Assembly: GCA_023313575.1 (NCBI GenBank)
Contig: JAJTTP010000003.1
Location: forward strand, 1,054,001-1,118,000
Origin: Eutypella sp. D-1
Lineage: Eukaryota > Ascomycota > Sordariomycetes > Xylariales > Diatrypaceae
Direction: 5' to 3'
DNA length: 64,000 nucleotides
Of the stretch, positions 24,088 to 35,800 are shown piece by piece (within the stretch, counting starts at the first letter, position 1; each line of letters opens with the position of its first letter). The position numbers and the translations under genes were made by a program. Under the pieces are notes generated by a model. The model saw only the letters and a list, made by a program, of their open reading frames with translations, had not been told where the DNA came from and ran no database searches.

Positions 24088-25818
24088 ATGGCGGCGACCG
24101 GCCAAGATAACCACGTTCTCGCCTTCTTTACTACTATGGAGATACAAGGCGCTCGCATCGTCCGAGGTGTGCATATACCACCATGTTACCACCATATTTG
24201 CTTTGACCTTGGTTATCCATACTGACGTAGGCTCTTCTCCTTCTCTTCTGTGTTAGAAAACCCAAAACTCGACCTAAATTCGTACATATCCAACTACACA
24301 GGTCAGGCCACAACTTTCCTAGAGTCTGACAATCTTCGTTTACGAGCAGTTCTTAACATCAATGATTCTCTCTCCGCCAGGCCGATCCCTCTTTACCCGA
24401 CTCCTCCATATCGGACAAGCATCTGTACCCCTATGTGTCGATGCGCTCAAGGCTGCCATTTACGAAGCTAAGAAGGGCAAAGATGTCCAGCGGTACCGCG
24501 ATGCCTGGGAATGCATTACCATCGCAGCCCCCAACGAGCCCGAGGCTGCCTACGATGGGAACTGGGTGAAGACGACAGAAAACCACAACAAGAGGGAGTC
24601 CAGCCGTCTTGAACTTGAACTTAAAGGATACAAGAACAACATGATCAAGGAATCTATACGGGTATGTATATCACTCGAATCTCTCCAAGGTCTGATGCGC
24701 ATGAGCTGCAGCTAACACTGCCCAAGATCGGTCACCGGGAGCTCGGAGAACACTTGGAGTCGATTGGAGATCTCGCCGGTGCCTTGGACACCTATACCAA
24801 GATGCGACCCGACGCCAGCACGCAACATCACATATTGGACGTGACCAAGCACGTTATCGGGATCCTTTTGCAGAGGAGGGATTGGCCCAGCGTTCTAGCC
24901 AACGTGAGCAAGGTCATCCCTGGGAACGCCAGCTCCGAGAACCAGAAGAACCTACAGCCCTACCAGATGATGGTAACAGGTCTGGCACATCTCGGGACGG
25001 AGAGGTACTACGATGCCGCTCGGTGCTTCCTCGATGCCGGTGACCCTGCCATCTGCAAGCAGTACCGCAATATCGCAAGTACCAACGATGTCGCCATCTA
25101 CGGAGGGCTGCTGGCGCTCTCCTCGATGGATCGGGCCGAGCTCCAGACCCGCGTCCTCGACAACTCAAACTTCAGGAACTACCTCGAGCTAGAACCCCAC
25201 ATCCGCAAGGCCATTTCCATGTTCGTCAACGGGCGGTACTCGGCGTGCCTGGACATCCTCGAGTCGTACCGGGCTGATTACCTGCTCGATATCTACCTCT
25301 GTCATCACGTGGACATCCTATTCTCCAAGATCCGGAACAAGTGTATTATCCAGTACTTCCTGCCATTCTCGTGTGTCACTCTGCAGAGCATGAACGATGC
25401 CTTCGCCAAACCGGGCGAGTCCCTCGAGGCGGAGCTGATCTCTATGATCAAGAGCGGTGTCCTCAAGGCGCGAATCGACACCATCGACAAGGTAAGCAAC
25501 GACTAGCACATCCCCAAGGCTTGCAGGGGCTCTCTCCCTCACCCCCCCCCCCCTTCTCTCTCTCGCATCTGTGGCTGACATGAACAACAGCTCCTCGTAG
25601 CCGTGTCGACCAACCCGCGTGTGGAGATGCAGCAGAAAGCACTGGAGACCGCGAAGAAGTACGAGAGGGAGGCGCTGGAGCGGATCCGCCGAATGAGTCT
25701 TGCTGCTGCCGAACTGGAGGTCAAGGCTGTTCCTAAGAAGGCTGGCTCCGGCATCCCGGATGCGTGGCTGGAAGACAGCCGAAGACAGTTGACCACCGAC
25801 GACATGCCGATGGTTTAA
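24088..25818 (+). CDS. CSN1: COP9 signalosome subunit 1
   Basis: A scaffold subunit of the COP9 signalosome, which removes Nedd8 from cullin-RING ligases. Exons 24088-24166, 24257-24301, 24381-24661, 24727-25491 and 25591-25818 join in phase to 465 aa. The N-terminal part has DLNSYISNYTGRSLFTRLLHIG. An RPN7-type helical repeat domain follows (about 80-270), with RLELELKGYKNNMIKESIR and IGHRELGEHLESIGDL. The PCI domain (about 290-420) contains LEPHIRKAISMFVNGRY, HVDILFSKIRNKCIIQYFLPF and ELISMIKSGVLKARIDTIDK. The C-terminal tail has YEREALERIRRMSLAAAELEVK. The PCI content with these motifs points to CSN1/GPS1 rather than proteasomal Rpn7. The last intron has a C-rich tract. The gene is convergent with PRP18. 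Confidence 0.95.
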
Positions 25819-26390
25819 AAGCGATCAATCTTGGAAGAAGGCAATGACGGCCGCCCTATTGTTTTTTTTTCTTTCTTCTTCTTTGGATTCTTTGATGAAA
25901 TTTCTATCTTTCGTGGTAGGGACGGGCGCGATGCCTTGTATGCCCCACATCGCATGGAAGAAGGGGTTATGGAGTTCAGCCGGTAGGCGGGCAGGCATGC
26001 GCAGCATTATGAATTATTGAGAGCAAAACTTTTCTACCGAGATTCCTGCAAAAAGGTGAGAGGAGGGAGGGGGGGCAGCTACGTGTTATGTAAAAAAGGG
26101 TGGACGACGGAACGGTCTTCGTGGGATATGATTATGAGAGAACGAGACTCAACGAGAAGAGCATCTAGACAGGCGTAGACGGGGGGGCTGCTAGTTGCAT
26201 CTTCCATAGATGAATTACATCGCAGCATGGGCTGCTTCTATACCGATTAATGATCAGACCGTAGGTAGATAGATCATCGTGACATGACACCACCATCATC
26301 AATGATAACCCCCCTCTCCGCCTTCTCCTACCTGTGACCCTCCTCCTTCCTCCTCCTCCCTACCAATGTCCCCCGGGTGCCCTGGCTCTC
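25819..26390. other. Convergent 3' region between CSN1 and PRP18
   Basis: 572 bp with pyrimidine runs (25859-25885, 26330-26360) and no coding signal. It probably contains both polyadenylation regions. Confidence 0.6.
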
Positions 26391-27515
26391 TTAGCCCATA
26401 AGCTGGCGGATATCCTCGGGGGGCCAGCGGACCTGGGCAAAGGTGAGACAGCGCTTGATGCTCTGGAGGTACTTGCGGGTGACCTCGTCACCGAGAATAT
26501 GGCTCTTCTCGGAGCCGTCGTGGAGCTTCTCGCGGGCAGAGCGCTCGTGGATACCGACCATGGTGACGCCGATGGGCCAGGCGGCCTTGCCGATGCTGAG
26601 GCGGAGATAGCCGTCGTTGGCGTCGACGTAGCGGCGTTCCTGGGCCGCCTGCACGATCTCGACGACGGGGCCCAGGACGTCGTCCTCGAGGTCCCCGCGC
26701 TCGAAGCGCCGGAACAGCGGGCGCATGTTCTCGCGACTCGACGTCATGGCGCGCGCCGCCGACCGCTGCGCCGTCGTCAGTTCCTCGCCGGCGGGAATCT
26801 GCGCCTGTTCCCGCGCTAGCGCCACCTCCCACTCCCGCAGCACCATCGTGAAGTACGACGCCAGCTGCCGGAACAGGTAGCGCCGCGCGCCCGGGTCCGC
26901 GGGCACCGTGCCCTCGACCTTCATGTCCTTCTCGTCGAGCAGGGCGAGGGTGGTGGGGATGGGACCGGCCGTCACGACGGTCGTGAGGCGGCGGTAGCGG
27001 CGCAGGCGTCCGCGGTGCGTCTCGCCGAAAAGGGTGGCGGGCTCGCCGAGGTCGCGGAGGCGCCGGACGAGCTCGCCGTCTTCTATGTCCTCCTCCCCCT
27101 CTACATCCTGTCCCTTCTCATTATCGCCCTCCTCTGTAGGGGTGGGCGGTAATTCGGGCAAGCCCAGACGCTTGCGGCGGGCGCGCTCCTCGGCGGCGGC
27201 GGCCTCCTCGCGACGGCGGCGGGTGGCGTCCTCGAGACGACGGCGCTTCTCCTCGCGGTCCCGCGCCTCGGCCCGTGCCTCGTCTTCCCGCTTCCGCTTC
27301 TCCGCCGCCCGCGCCGCCCGCTTCTCCTCCAACGCCGCCTGTTCTGCGCGGTAGGCCGCCTCGCGCGCCGCCTCGGCTTCCGACCGCCTTATGTATTTCT
27401 TATTTGCTGGTACTTGTTGTTCGTCTGCTTTCTCTGTTGCGGTCTTAGGGGTTGTTGGCGCGGGCGGCCCTTTCGCCTTCGCGATCTCGGCGGACATCAG
27501 AGATGCGAAGTCCAT
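26391..27515 (-). CDS. PRP18: Pre-mRNA-splicing factor 18
   Basis: A second-step splicing factor associated with the U5 snRNP/Slu7. It is a single exon of 374 aa from the ATG at 27515. Residues of about 40-120 are an extended, highly charged Arg/Glu/Ala helix. An acidic segment follows, then the PRP4/SFM-type short motif EPATLFGETHRGRLRR (about 158-173). The Prp18 helical domain occupies about 215-370, with RRYLFRQLASYFTMVLREWE, ENMRPLFRRFERGDLEDDVL and DANDGYLRLSIGKAAWPIGVTM, the family's conserved loop region. It ends SIKRCLTFAQVRWPPEDIRQLMG. The family length is usually 330-390, so it looks complete. It is divergent from SAP18. Confidence 0.95.
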   Translation of the reverse strand: MDFASLMSAEIAKAKGPPAPTTPKTATEKADEQQVPANKKYIRRSEAEAAREAAYRAEQAALEEKRAARAAEKRKREDEARAEARDREEKRRRLEDATRRRREEAAAAEERARRKRLGLPELPPTPTEEGDNEKGQDVEGEEDIEDGELVRRLRDLGEPATLFGETHRGRLRRYRRLTTVVTAGPIPTTLALLDEKDMKVEGTVPADPGARRYLFRQLASYFTMVLREWEVALAREQAQIPAGEELTTAQRSAARAMTSSRENMRPLFRRFERGDLEDDVLGPVVEIVQAAQERRYVDANDGYLRLSIGKAAWPIGVTMVGIHERSAREKLHDGSEKSHILGDEVTRKYLQSIKRCLTFAQVRWPPEDIRQLMG

Positions 27516-28210
27516 CTTGGGCGGCGGCAGTGGTGGTGGGTGATTCGGCTCGATTCTACTCGATTTGATCTGATCGCGTAATTATCGGTGCGTCACGATA
27601 TGGTATGTATATGGTGATGGTTGCTGGTTTATCTTTGTCTCAGACGGTTGTTGAATGGAGGAGGACGTACTGCGTAAAAAGTATGGAAAGTACCTATGTA
27701 AAGTTGAGATTAGAGTTGGTGATTCGGTTATTGCGTTGATGACCGAACCACCTAGCTCTAGGTCCCTGTGGAGAGCCAGAGTCGGTATTTAGGTACCTAG
27801 TAGTCTAGGACAATCCTGGACCCCCTAATCCCCCTAGTGCACTTCCCCAGGTAACCTTCTCCGGGGCTGCCCAGGTAATCTGCAACCTACAATTGATCGG
27901 CATTTCATATCAATACTTGTATTAACCAATCCATTGACATGAACATTAACCACCCCGTCGTGATTCCTTCGGTCTCCGATCAACTTCCAAGACGTTGTTC
28001 AAGACGTTGCGGCCTCTTTTCGCACTTCCCACAAAATTAATTCAACGATGATGACTTAATATATATTATATCGCTAATATCGCATTCCTCGCGCGTGTTT
28101 CGCCTCGTCTCGCCTCGTCTCGTCTCGTCTCGTCTCGTCTTGTCTTCCCCAGTGACGCAGTTATTTAACTTCACTATAACTTCACCTATACAGGTATCAC
28201 ATCGATCAAG
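27516..28210. promoter_or_regulatory. Divergent promoter region of PRP18 and SAP18
   Basis: 695 bp between two divergent nuclear-protein genes. It holds CTAGGTACC-type motifs (27745-27855) and a CGTCT/CTCGT pentamer array immediately upstream of SAP18. No open frame of note. Confidence 0.6.
28101..28146. repeat. CTCGT/CGTCT pentanucleotide array in the SAP18 5' leader
   Basis: About nine tandem pentamers, the first two pairs alternating with CGCCT, ending about 65 bp before the SAP18 start codon. Confidence 0.92.
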
Positions 28211-29232
28211 ATGGACCGGCACGCGACTCCCCCATTCATGGTGCAGCTTTTCTATCGGACAGGCGCATTCCATAGGTACGTTCTCTCTCTCTCTCTCTCT
28301 CATCCACACTACATATAAAACTAACCAACTACCGCGCCGCACCGCACCGCACCGCACACAGACCAGACGAGTTCGCGACGTCGCCGCAACCACCCCACCT
28401 CGCCATCCACACCTGGCCGGACTGCACACTCGCCGAGCTGACGCGCCTCGTGGCCGCCGCCTCCTACGCCGCCTCCCTGCCGCTGCTCCCCGACCCGGCC
28501 ATCGGCACCCGCCTCGCCTACCGTCTGATCTACGCCGACGCGCGCGGCGGGGGCGGGAGCTCCCATAACGACAACGTCAGCGGCAGCGGAGCCGGCTACG
28601 ATCACGATGACCTCCCGTCGCGGTACGCCGTCATTGATCTCGGCAGCGTAGTCGTAGGCGAGGGCGGGCCCGCGCTGCGCCCGGCCGACGTCGATGCGGA
28701 GAAGACGGGTGCGGGGACGAGGACGCGACGAGACGACCACGACGAGTATTACGATCACGATGACGATAATCACGACGATGGAGGCGGCGGCGGCGGCGGG
28801 AACGACGGAGAGGATTCAGGCGACGGACACAAGACCTTAGCGGACGCCCGCTTCGTCCCCGGCGACTACATCTCATGCGCGGTGTTGCCACCACTAACCG
28901 ACGGCTCCGTAGCGCCTGCCAGCGACGCACGCACGGGTCGCGGCAGCGGCGTGGGCGAGGCGAGGCCGCTGGCGCCCGGCTCCCGGCCCCCAGGCGGCCT
29001 GGATGGCGCGGGCGCAAGGGACCGCGCGGGCCAGAACGGGTTTGCGCCCCGTCTGGGCGCCAGGGGAGTTGGCGATCGCGGTCGGTCCCACCGCTTGGGT
29101 AGAGGGGGCGGCGCTGGCGGACATAGAGGCGCTGCTGGTAGTGGCGGGTTCCCGGCGGGCGAGTGGAGACGCGGCGAGAGGTTGCCGGATGCGCCGCCCC
29201 CTGGGAGGGCGAGGGATAGGGTGCGGTGGTGA
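28211..29232 (+). CDS. SAP18: SAP18-like Sin3-associated polypeptide
   Basis: A subunit of Sin3-histone deacetylase and exon-junction-associated complexes, with a ubiquitin-like fold. Exons 28211-28275 and 28362-29232 join to 311 aa. Core motifs are TPPFMVQLFYRTGAFHRPDEF, PPHLAIHTWPDCTLAELTRLV, LLPDPAIGTRLAYRLIYAD and YAVIDLGSVVVGE, then the final strand TLADARFVPGDYISCAV. Between the last two core elements lies a long Asp/His/Gly-rich low-complexity insert (about residues 155-195; DDHDEYYDHDDDNHDD). After the core comes a roughly 90-residue Gly/Arg/Ala/Pro-rich tail with RGxGG-like spacing. The usual length without these additions is about 150-200 aa. The intron carries a CT dinucleotide run and GCACC units. 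Confidence 0.92.
28281..28301. repeat. (CT)n microsatellite in the SAP18 intron
   Basis: About ten CT units directly after the intron donor; read directly. Confidence 0.9.
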
Positions 29233-30057
29233 GGTACCTAGGGTAAGGGTTCGCGCGATAGCTTCACGTACCTACATGACATAACATGACATAGCTGTCT
29301 TCTTACCGAACGAATGAGGACCAAATCAGGCCTGCGGCGGAAGTCATGCCCCCCCCCCCGGCCTAAAGTCAACTCGGGCGTGGGACGGACCGGGGCCGGG
29401 GGGTGGAGGGGAGCTACTGTATGCGAGAACGTGGTTGTTTGAGATCAAACCCCGAGACTCTGCGCGACGGCACCTGTTATTTAGCTCATCCTAGCTCCCT
29501 CGCAGCATGTTAAGTTCACAGAACCGCGCTCGGTCGAGTAGGTAGTCGACAACTTCGCGCGCGCGCCGACACTGGCACGTAGAGGTGTAGAGCAGCGTGC
29601 GCTAGTGGATGGGATACATGGCACGATCCGACATGGCTGGCTCCACTGGCGCAACATTAAAATTACACCGGCAGCTCCTGGTACCTGAGGGTATGATGTT
29701 CTAGGTAGTCTCAGCATATTCTACAAAAGCCTAACTACATATGTAGGTAAGGAAACTACTTAGGCGTAGGGTAAGAAAAAAAAAGCCTACAAGCCAGTAA
29801 ACACCAGTGCAATACTATTTATGTGTCTGACGGATGTCTTAATGTCGGTCTAGTTATGCAATGCCGGACCTCTATCTACATATACACTACGTACATGGAA
29901 TGCGTCATTTGCTGGTTCTAGCCTACCTACCTATTTTTATTGCACGATGCCACCGGCCGTCACGGCGGCGCTTACCTTTTTACCCGGTACTTACTCACTC
30001 ACGCTACTTTATAAGCTAGAATAATACTACAATCTACCAATCAAAATCAAAAAGATC
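29233..30057. other. Intergenic region between SAP18 and tRNA-Gly
   Basis: No gene recognised. It contains a C run (29350-29360), a GGGGCCGGGGGG patch (29391-29403) and TACCTACCTA motifs (near 29735 and 29925). The last 60 bp before the tRNA are A/T-rich, as is common upstream of fungal tRNA genes. Confidence 0.55.
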
Positions 30058-30176
30058 GCATCAGTGGTTTAGTGGTAAAATCCATCGTTGCCATCTTCTA
30101 AGCTTCAGGATTAAAACATCCGGTAGCAAAGAGATTCCGATTCGATGGGCCCCGCGTTCGATTCGCGGCTGATGCA
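30058..30176 (+). tRNA. tRNA-Gly (anticodon GCC) with a 48-nt intron
   Basis: The acceptor stem GCATCAG (30058-30064) pairs with CTGATGC (30169-30175), followed by discriminator A. The D-arm TGGTTTAGTGGTAAAA fits the A-box. The anticodon stem CCATCG (30082-30087) pairs with CGATGG (30143-30148), giving loop TTGCCA/T with anticodon GCC at 30090-30092. The T-arm CCGCG-TTCGATT-CGCGG follows. Placing an intron at 30094-30141, directly after nucleotide 37, gives a mature length of 71 nt, the usual size for tRNA-Gly(GCC). T-rich runs after 30178 fit a Pol III terminator. The exact intron edges are inferred from the canonical position. Confidence 0.92.
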
Positions 30177-31149
30177 ATTATTTTCCTTTTTTGCTCTTTT
30201 GCCATCACAATCTCTTTTTGGGGGTGGGGTTGCATCTTTTTGTTCACTAGGTTTACCTTTTTTTACGATCCCCCCTTTCCCCCTCCTCTCTTAATGTAGG
30301 TAACCAATCATTTATGTATATATGTAAGTAAATGGTCAGTCAATGTCACGATTCCTTCGTATAAGTTTGTTATATTGCAACGTCTAATTTACGTCCCGTC
30401 TGAATTTTATTCCTTTCTCAATATTACTATCCTGGCTATATACAGCGCCCGGGCAAACTTAGCCGCCTACAACTGCCTGGGTGCACAGTTCGCCTAATAT
30501 CTCTCTGCCTTATTAGTTTCTCTATAATCGCCGGGCCGTGGTGCGGGTTGTCCCGCCCGTCGCGATAGTGGCCAATGCTCCCAATCTAGCCAAGGGGAGA
30601 GCATCAGGCGTCCTGTAGGCCATTTGCTCGTAGACGACATGGAATACCTATACCTACATAAGCCCTTCACCGCATTTTAAATGAATGCCTCTTCGCTATT
30701 GGCGTATACGTCTGTCTGTGTAAAGCAAAACGCATCACTGAGGGGCCCCAGTAGTAGTCGGCTCCCGCCTAATAACAATGATAATAATAGCCACGATCCC
30801 GTTTGCCAAATGTATGACACGACTCGGGTACCTCGCCTGATGAGATCGTGCTCCCCTGCGTAAGAGTAGAAACTTGCAAATCCGATGGATCGCTCGCTTC
30901 CTAGCTCAGGTAGCACACACGGAGTCACCGGGACCTGGTGGTCCGCAAGCTGGGCCCAAGAACACAAGAGATTTTTGCTCTTTTAAATTAATAAAAAATG
31001 CTGTCGGTGGAATGTCTTCGTTTGCTTTTTTTGACGAGGATTGTTGCCGCCGATCGGCTTGCGCACTACCATCCCCTCCCGCCTCTTCGCTATATGTACA
31101 ACTTCTCCCATAGCCGCAGCGCATCTTCGTTATCGTCCTCCAGCTCGCC
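30177..31149. other. Intergenic region between tRNA-Gly and the NDUFB4-like gene
   Basis: T runs right after the tRNA (30179-30260) are candidate Pol III stops. The rest shows no conserved coding sequence; small overlapping open frames near 30680-31110 match nothing I recognise. Confidence 0.55.
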
Positions 31150-31854
31150 TCAGTACTCAGAGAGGAGATCGCCCCTCCTCTTCGCGCGGAAATCCCATTT
31201 GCCCTAGAAAAGAGTTCAAAGATTCGGTGTCAGCGATGACTAATGAACCAAACCCCCCCCCCCCCGCCCCCCCGCGGCCGGGCATAATCGGCCTGGCTTC
31301 GTCTCGCCGTTGCTTTGCTTATTCTACGGCATGTGCGTAACTCGGGGATCTAGAAAGAGAAACTCACGTCTACTTGGTAGGCCAAGGTGCCGAGGATGCC
31401 GGGGACGACGACGGCGTACATGAAGGTGATGCCGGCGGTCCTCGGGGTCCAGCGGAAGTACGTGGTGCGCTTCCCGGTCATGGCTGCAGACTTTGCGATT
31501 AGCAAAAACAGGCTCTCCCTCCACGGCTCCTCCCCCTCGTCGTCCATCAACTGAGCTGGATCATCATCCCCATCCCTCCCCGGCACATCGTTATGCATGT
31601 TCGTCGTGTGTATTCGCTCGTCGGTCATGGGCTGCAGTTAAGGAATAAAGAAGGAACGGAGGGTGACATACCGGTCAGCTTCTGGATCGCCGGGTCCAGC
31701 GCCACGCCTGCGAGGAAAAGTTAGCTTGCGATCGATCCAGGAGGCGGGTGGGAGCGCTCTCCCTTGAACCCTCCCCCCCCCCCCCTCCAACGATGATGGA
31801 TGATGGGGCCGAAGACAGAATAGATTACTCACGGAAGTGCTCTAGGCCAGCCAT
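31150..31854 (-). CDS. NADH:ubiquinone oxidoreductase accessory subunit, NDUFB4/B15-like
   Basis: A small inner-membrane accessory subunit of respiratory complex I. Minus-strand exons 31854-31833, 31707-31672, 31483-31368 and 31203-31150 join in phase to 75 aa. It begins MAGLEHFRVALDPAIQKLTA, continues TYFRWTPRTAGITFMYAVVV (start of the single membrane segment), then GILGTLAYQVD, and ends GKWDFRAKRRGDLLSEY. The FRWTPRTA motif, one transmembrane helix and a basic GK-RAKRRGD tail match fungal B15-type subunits. Four exons for 75 codons is dense. Intron 3 has long C/G homopolymer runs. Intron 2 is open in frame upstream of exon 3, so an unspliced reading of 31628-31350 would add an acidic segment; I treat that as intron. 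The promoter has only about 170 bp before the transposon island. Confidence 0.85.
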
Positions 31855-32025
31855 TTTGACTGAGATAGGCGGAAGCCTAAAACAACGACACTAGATGTAC
31901 GGTTTGTTGTGGTTGGTGATTGCTCAGAGTTGCTGTCGTCGGGAGTTCGAGGGGTTGCTCTGACAATTGAAGCGCAGCAATTGGATAATGAAAATGATGC
32001 ATAACATGTGCGAAGTAGATACCTA
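31855..32025. promoter_or_regulatory. Short upstream region of the NDUFB4-like gene, abutting the AT-rich island
   Basis: 171 bp between a respiratory-chain gene start and the terminal inverted repeat at 32026. Its base composition is ordinary, so it does not itself look RIP-mutated. Confidence 0.5.
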
Positions 32026-32043
32026 CCCTAGCGCGCTAAGGGG
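32026..32043 (+). repeat. Left terminal inverted repeat of the island
   Basis: Matches the right repeat at 47646-47664 with one mismatch and one indel; nine terminal bases (CCCTAGCGC) and TAAGGGG are identical. Confidence 0.65.
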
Positions 32044-32394
32044 GGTTTTAAACATGATTTTAAATAATCTAAGACCGTCTTTAGCCAGGATTTTTATTAT
32101 AAAAACGGTTTTAAAAATTATTAGCTAATTTTTATTTTTTAATATCTTATTTATAACAGTTATAAAATTAAAACCATTTTTTATATAATAATAATATTAA
32201 TAAAAAATTATATTTAATTATAAAAGTATATTAAATTTTAAAAATAATTTTTATAAACTTTATATTAAAAACTTTTTATTATTTATTAATTATATTAAAA
32301 GTTTTATATTAAAAGCTATTATACGGTTTTAAATACTTTTTTTTACTTATTTATTTACTTATTATTAAATATTAAAATAAAATTTAAATAATTA

Positions 32395-32821
32395 TGTGAC
32401 GGTTAATCTATTCCTAACTATTAGTTTAATCGAAGGGTTTATATTAATAAAAATGCTAGGGTTTTAAGTAATAAATAATCACGTCTGGTGATAATAAAAA
32501 AAAAATGCTTTAAGTAATTAAATTATATTATAAGTTAATAAGTTTAAAAACTATTTAAAAAAAAGGTAATAAATATAGCTATATATTATTTATATCTTTT
32601 ATTTTTAATATTAGAATATAATATTAAATATTAAATTATTAAAATAATTAAGTTATCCAGGTTATTTAGGATTATTAAGATAATTAGGCTATTTAGGTTA
32701 TCCTTTTTATTACGTAACTTAAATATGGCTTATTTTATTATATATATCCTTTTTAATATTATGGTTAAGGATTATTTATGCTAATTTTATTTAAGCTTAA
32801 TAATTTAACCAGGTTATAACA
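32395..32821 (-). repeat. Left LTR of element A (3' LTR in element sense)
   Basis: 427 bp, TGTGACGG...CATAACA-type ends (here GTTATAACA). Its middle carries CTATCCAGGCTAT-like units that distinguish the A-type LTR from the B-type LTR. Confidence 0.9.
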
Positions 32822-35800
32822 CGATCTTTTTCTTTTTAAAGTTTTTATCCTTAAAACTTATTATTCCTGTTCCTTTTTTATTATAAATATTTTTTTCCTT
32901 TTTATTTTATATCTTTTTTATTATATCTGGTCGTGTTAATAAATCGATTTTTAAACGCGTAACTTTTTTATTTTAACGTAAAATTTTTTAACGCGATTCC
33001 TTTTTTACGGTAATTTTATTATCCGATCCGGTTAATATAACTTTTTATTTTTATTATAAACGTTATTAATTAAAATATAAAGTTTTTAACTCGGATTTTT
33101 TTTATTATTTATTATATATTCGTTATAACCGGAGTTAATATAACGTATTTAGGCTTAGTCCGAAATAATTATAAAAAGTTATATCTTAATATTAAAAACT
33201 GGAGTTAAAACTTAAGGCTATAGAAAAAAAAGCCGAGAAAATAATTTTTAAAACAAACGTAAAACTTTACCGTTTACGTCGTTAAAAACATATATGGTAT
33301 AAAAAAATAATAAAAACGGTTTTTTATAATATCGATAATTTAAAAAAGTTAAAAAAAAAAAAACATCGGGCGGAAAATGCGCGTTTTATAAGGTTTATTA
33401 AAACGTTTATAAATCTTAAAATTATTTTAAATCTTAATTAATTTAAGATAAATATATCGGGTAATTTTAATTAAGATGTTATTTTTATTAACGTTTCCGT
33501 CGGCGTTAATAAAAATTTTTAAAAAACGTTAAGCGTTTATTAAATAATTAACGGGTTTTTATATATTTTCGAAGTTATTATATCTTTTTTATTTAACTTT
33601 ATATTTTATTCGTCTATTTTTTATTCGTATATTTAAAATTTTTTTTGCTTCGTATTCGTTTATTTTTATTTCGATATCGTTTTATCCTGTTTTTATAACG
33701 TTTATATTCGTTACGTTTTTAAGTAAAAAAATGTAAAAAATTAAATAAATCTTAATTTTTAATAATAAATCCAATTTATAATTATTTTTTAATATTTTTT
33801 TAATAATTAGGTACGGTCCGATATATTTATAATCAAGTTTTTTATTAAGTTATTTTATTATAATATTTTTTATAGTTAAATAAACCATATTTCCTTCCGA
33901 AAAGGTTAATCCTTTTAACTTTTTTTAATTATAATATCGGCTTATTTATTAATATATAAATTTAAATTTTTCCTTTATTTTTTTATATAATTATTTAAGT
34001 CGTTTTAATATTAATATGGTTTTAATATTATCCGGTCCTTTTTTATAAACGTTTTAATAAATATTTGAAGTAAATCCGAAATTAGCGTTAATAAATGTTA
34101 TTCGTATACTTTTATAATAAGCTATATTATAAATTAATTATATAATAAATAACTATTTAATTTAATTATTTTATTTATAATTAATATATTATCGAAAATA
34201 AGTTTTTAATATTTAATTAATTCGTTTTATTTATCCGTTTACTTAAAGTTTAAAAGTTATCGTAAATTTAAGGTTTAATCTTAATCTTATTATAAAACTT
34301 TGTTAAAATTTCGATATAAATATCGTTCCTTTATCGGAGATAATTTCGAATATAAGGCCGTATATTATTATAATATGTCGTAAGAAAATATATGCCATTT
34401 ATTTTATATCGGTATTTTCGTTATATAAAATAAAATAAAAAAACTTTATAAATCGGTTAACGATTACGAATATATTATTATAACCGTTACGTATTACTGG
34501 ATTTTTTAATATTAATAACTTAATAATAAAATTAAATATAATAAACTCCTATAGTTATTTATTAACTAATAATGGTTATAATTTTCCGTAAAATTTATAT
34601 CGTTTTACTTTAATTTTTTTGCATATATTATATCGTTATTGTATTTATTATATTATTAATTTTATTTTATTAAATATATAAATCCGTTATAATCGTTTAA
34701 AGATTTTATAATCTCTTAGGTATCCGTATAAAGGATATTCGTAAATCTTTTATATTAATTATTCCTATAGTTTTTATAATATTTATAATTTTTTTATTTA
34801 TTTCTTTATTAATAATTTATTATTATATTATTCGATTTATTTATATAAATCATTTTAAATAATCTTAATAATAACAATTTACTATTATTTTAAATATCCT
34901 TTTAACATTTATCGGAATACCGCATATTTAATTAATATATATTTTTTTTTATAACAGGTTACTTATTAATAGCATTTACTCGTCCGTTTTTTAATCCTTT
35001 TTTATAAATAATAATATAATCGAATTCCGTAAAATATTCGGCGTATTATAACTATTTTCCGCTAAAGGTTTAAGTGGTAAAAAAATATGTAATATTTTTA
35101 TAATCGGTATAAACTTTAATTTAATACATATTTTTTATAAAGTAATATTTAAATTCTTTAAATACGTTAACGATAATAAGAAATTTTTTATCGTAAATCG
35201 GATAATTAAATTCGGTTTTAATAAATTTATAAAAATAAAATACGATAAAGTATAATTTTCCTTTTTTATTTTATTATTTAATTTATGCTCCGAAGGCGTA
35301 ATTTAAAGCGTTAATTTTTAATTTAACAGGTTTTTTAAAATCGTATATAATAAATATTAATTTGTTAATAATAATATCCTTTAATTTTTTAAAAGATTTA
35401 TTTACTTTATTAATTTATATAAACCGTTTATTTTTTTTTATTAATTCCGTAAAAGGTGTTACAATATATTTAAATCGTTATATAAATTTCCGATAATAAT
35501 TTATTAAACCGAAAAAAGCCTGTATTTCCTTTATATTAATAAGTATTTTTTAATCCTTAATAATCGCGATTTTCTTAAAATCCATTTTAATATATTCGGG
35601 GGTAATAATATATTTAAGGAATTTTACTTTTTATACATAAAATACACTTTTTTCGGGGTTTATTAATAAGTTAACGTTTTATAATATTTATAATACCTTA
35701 TATACATACTTTTTATGCTATTTTTTTAATTCTAAATAAATAAGGATATTATTAAAATAATAAATAATAAAAATATTAAAATATTCTCGTAATACGTAAT

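Noticed and set aside
31350..31628. 92-codon frame reading through an intron of the NDUFB4-like gene
   Set aside because: The upstream acidic part has no family match and the spliced model gives the expected 75-aa protein with good GT-AG sites.
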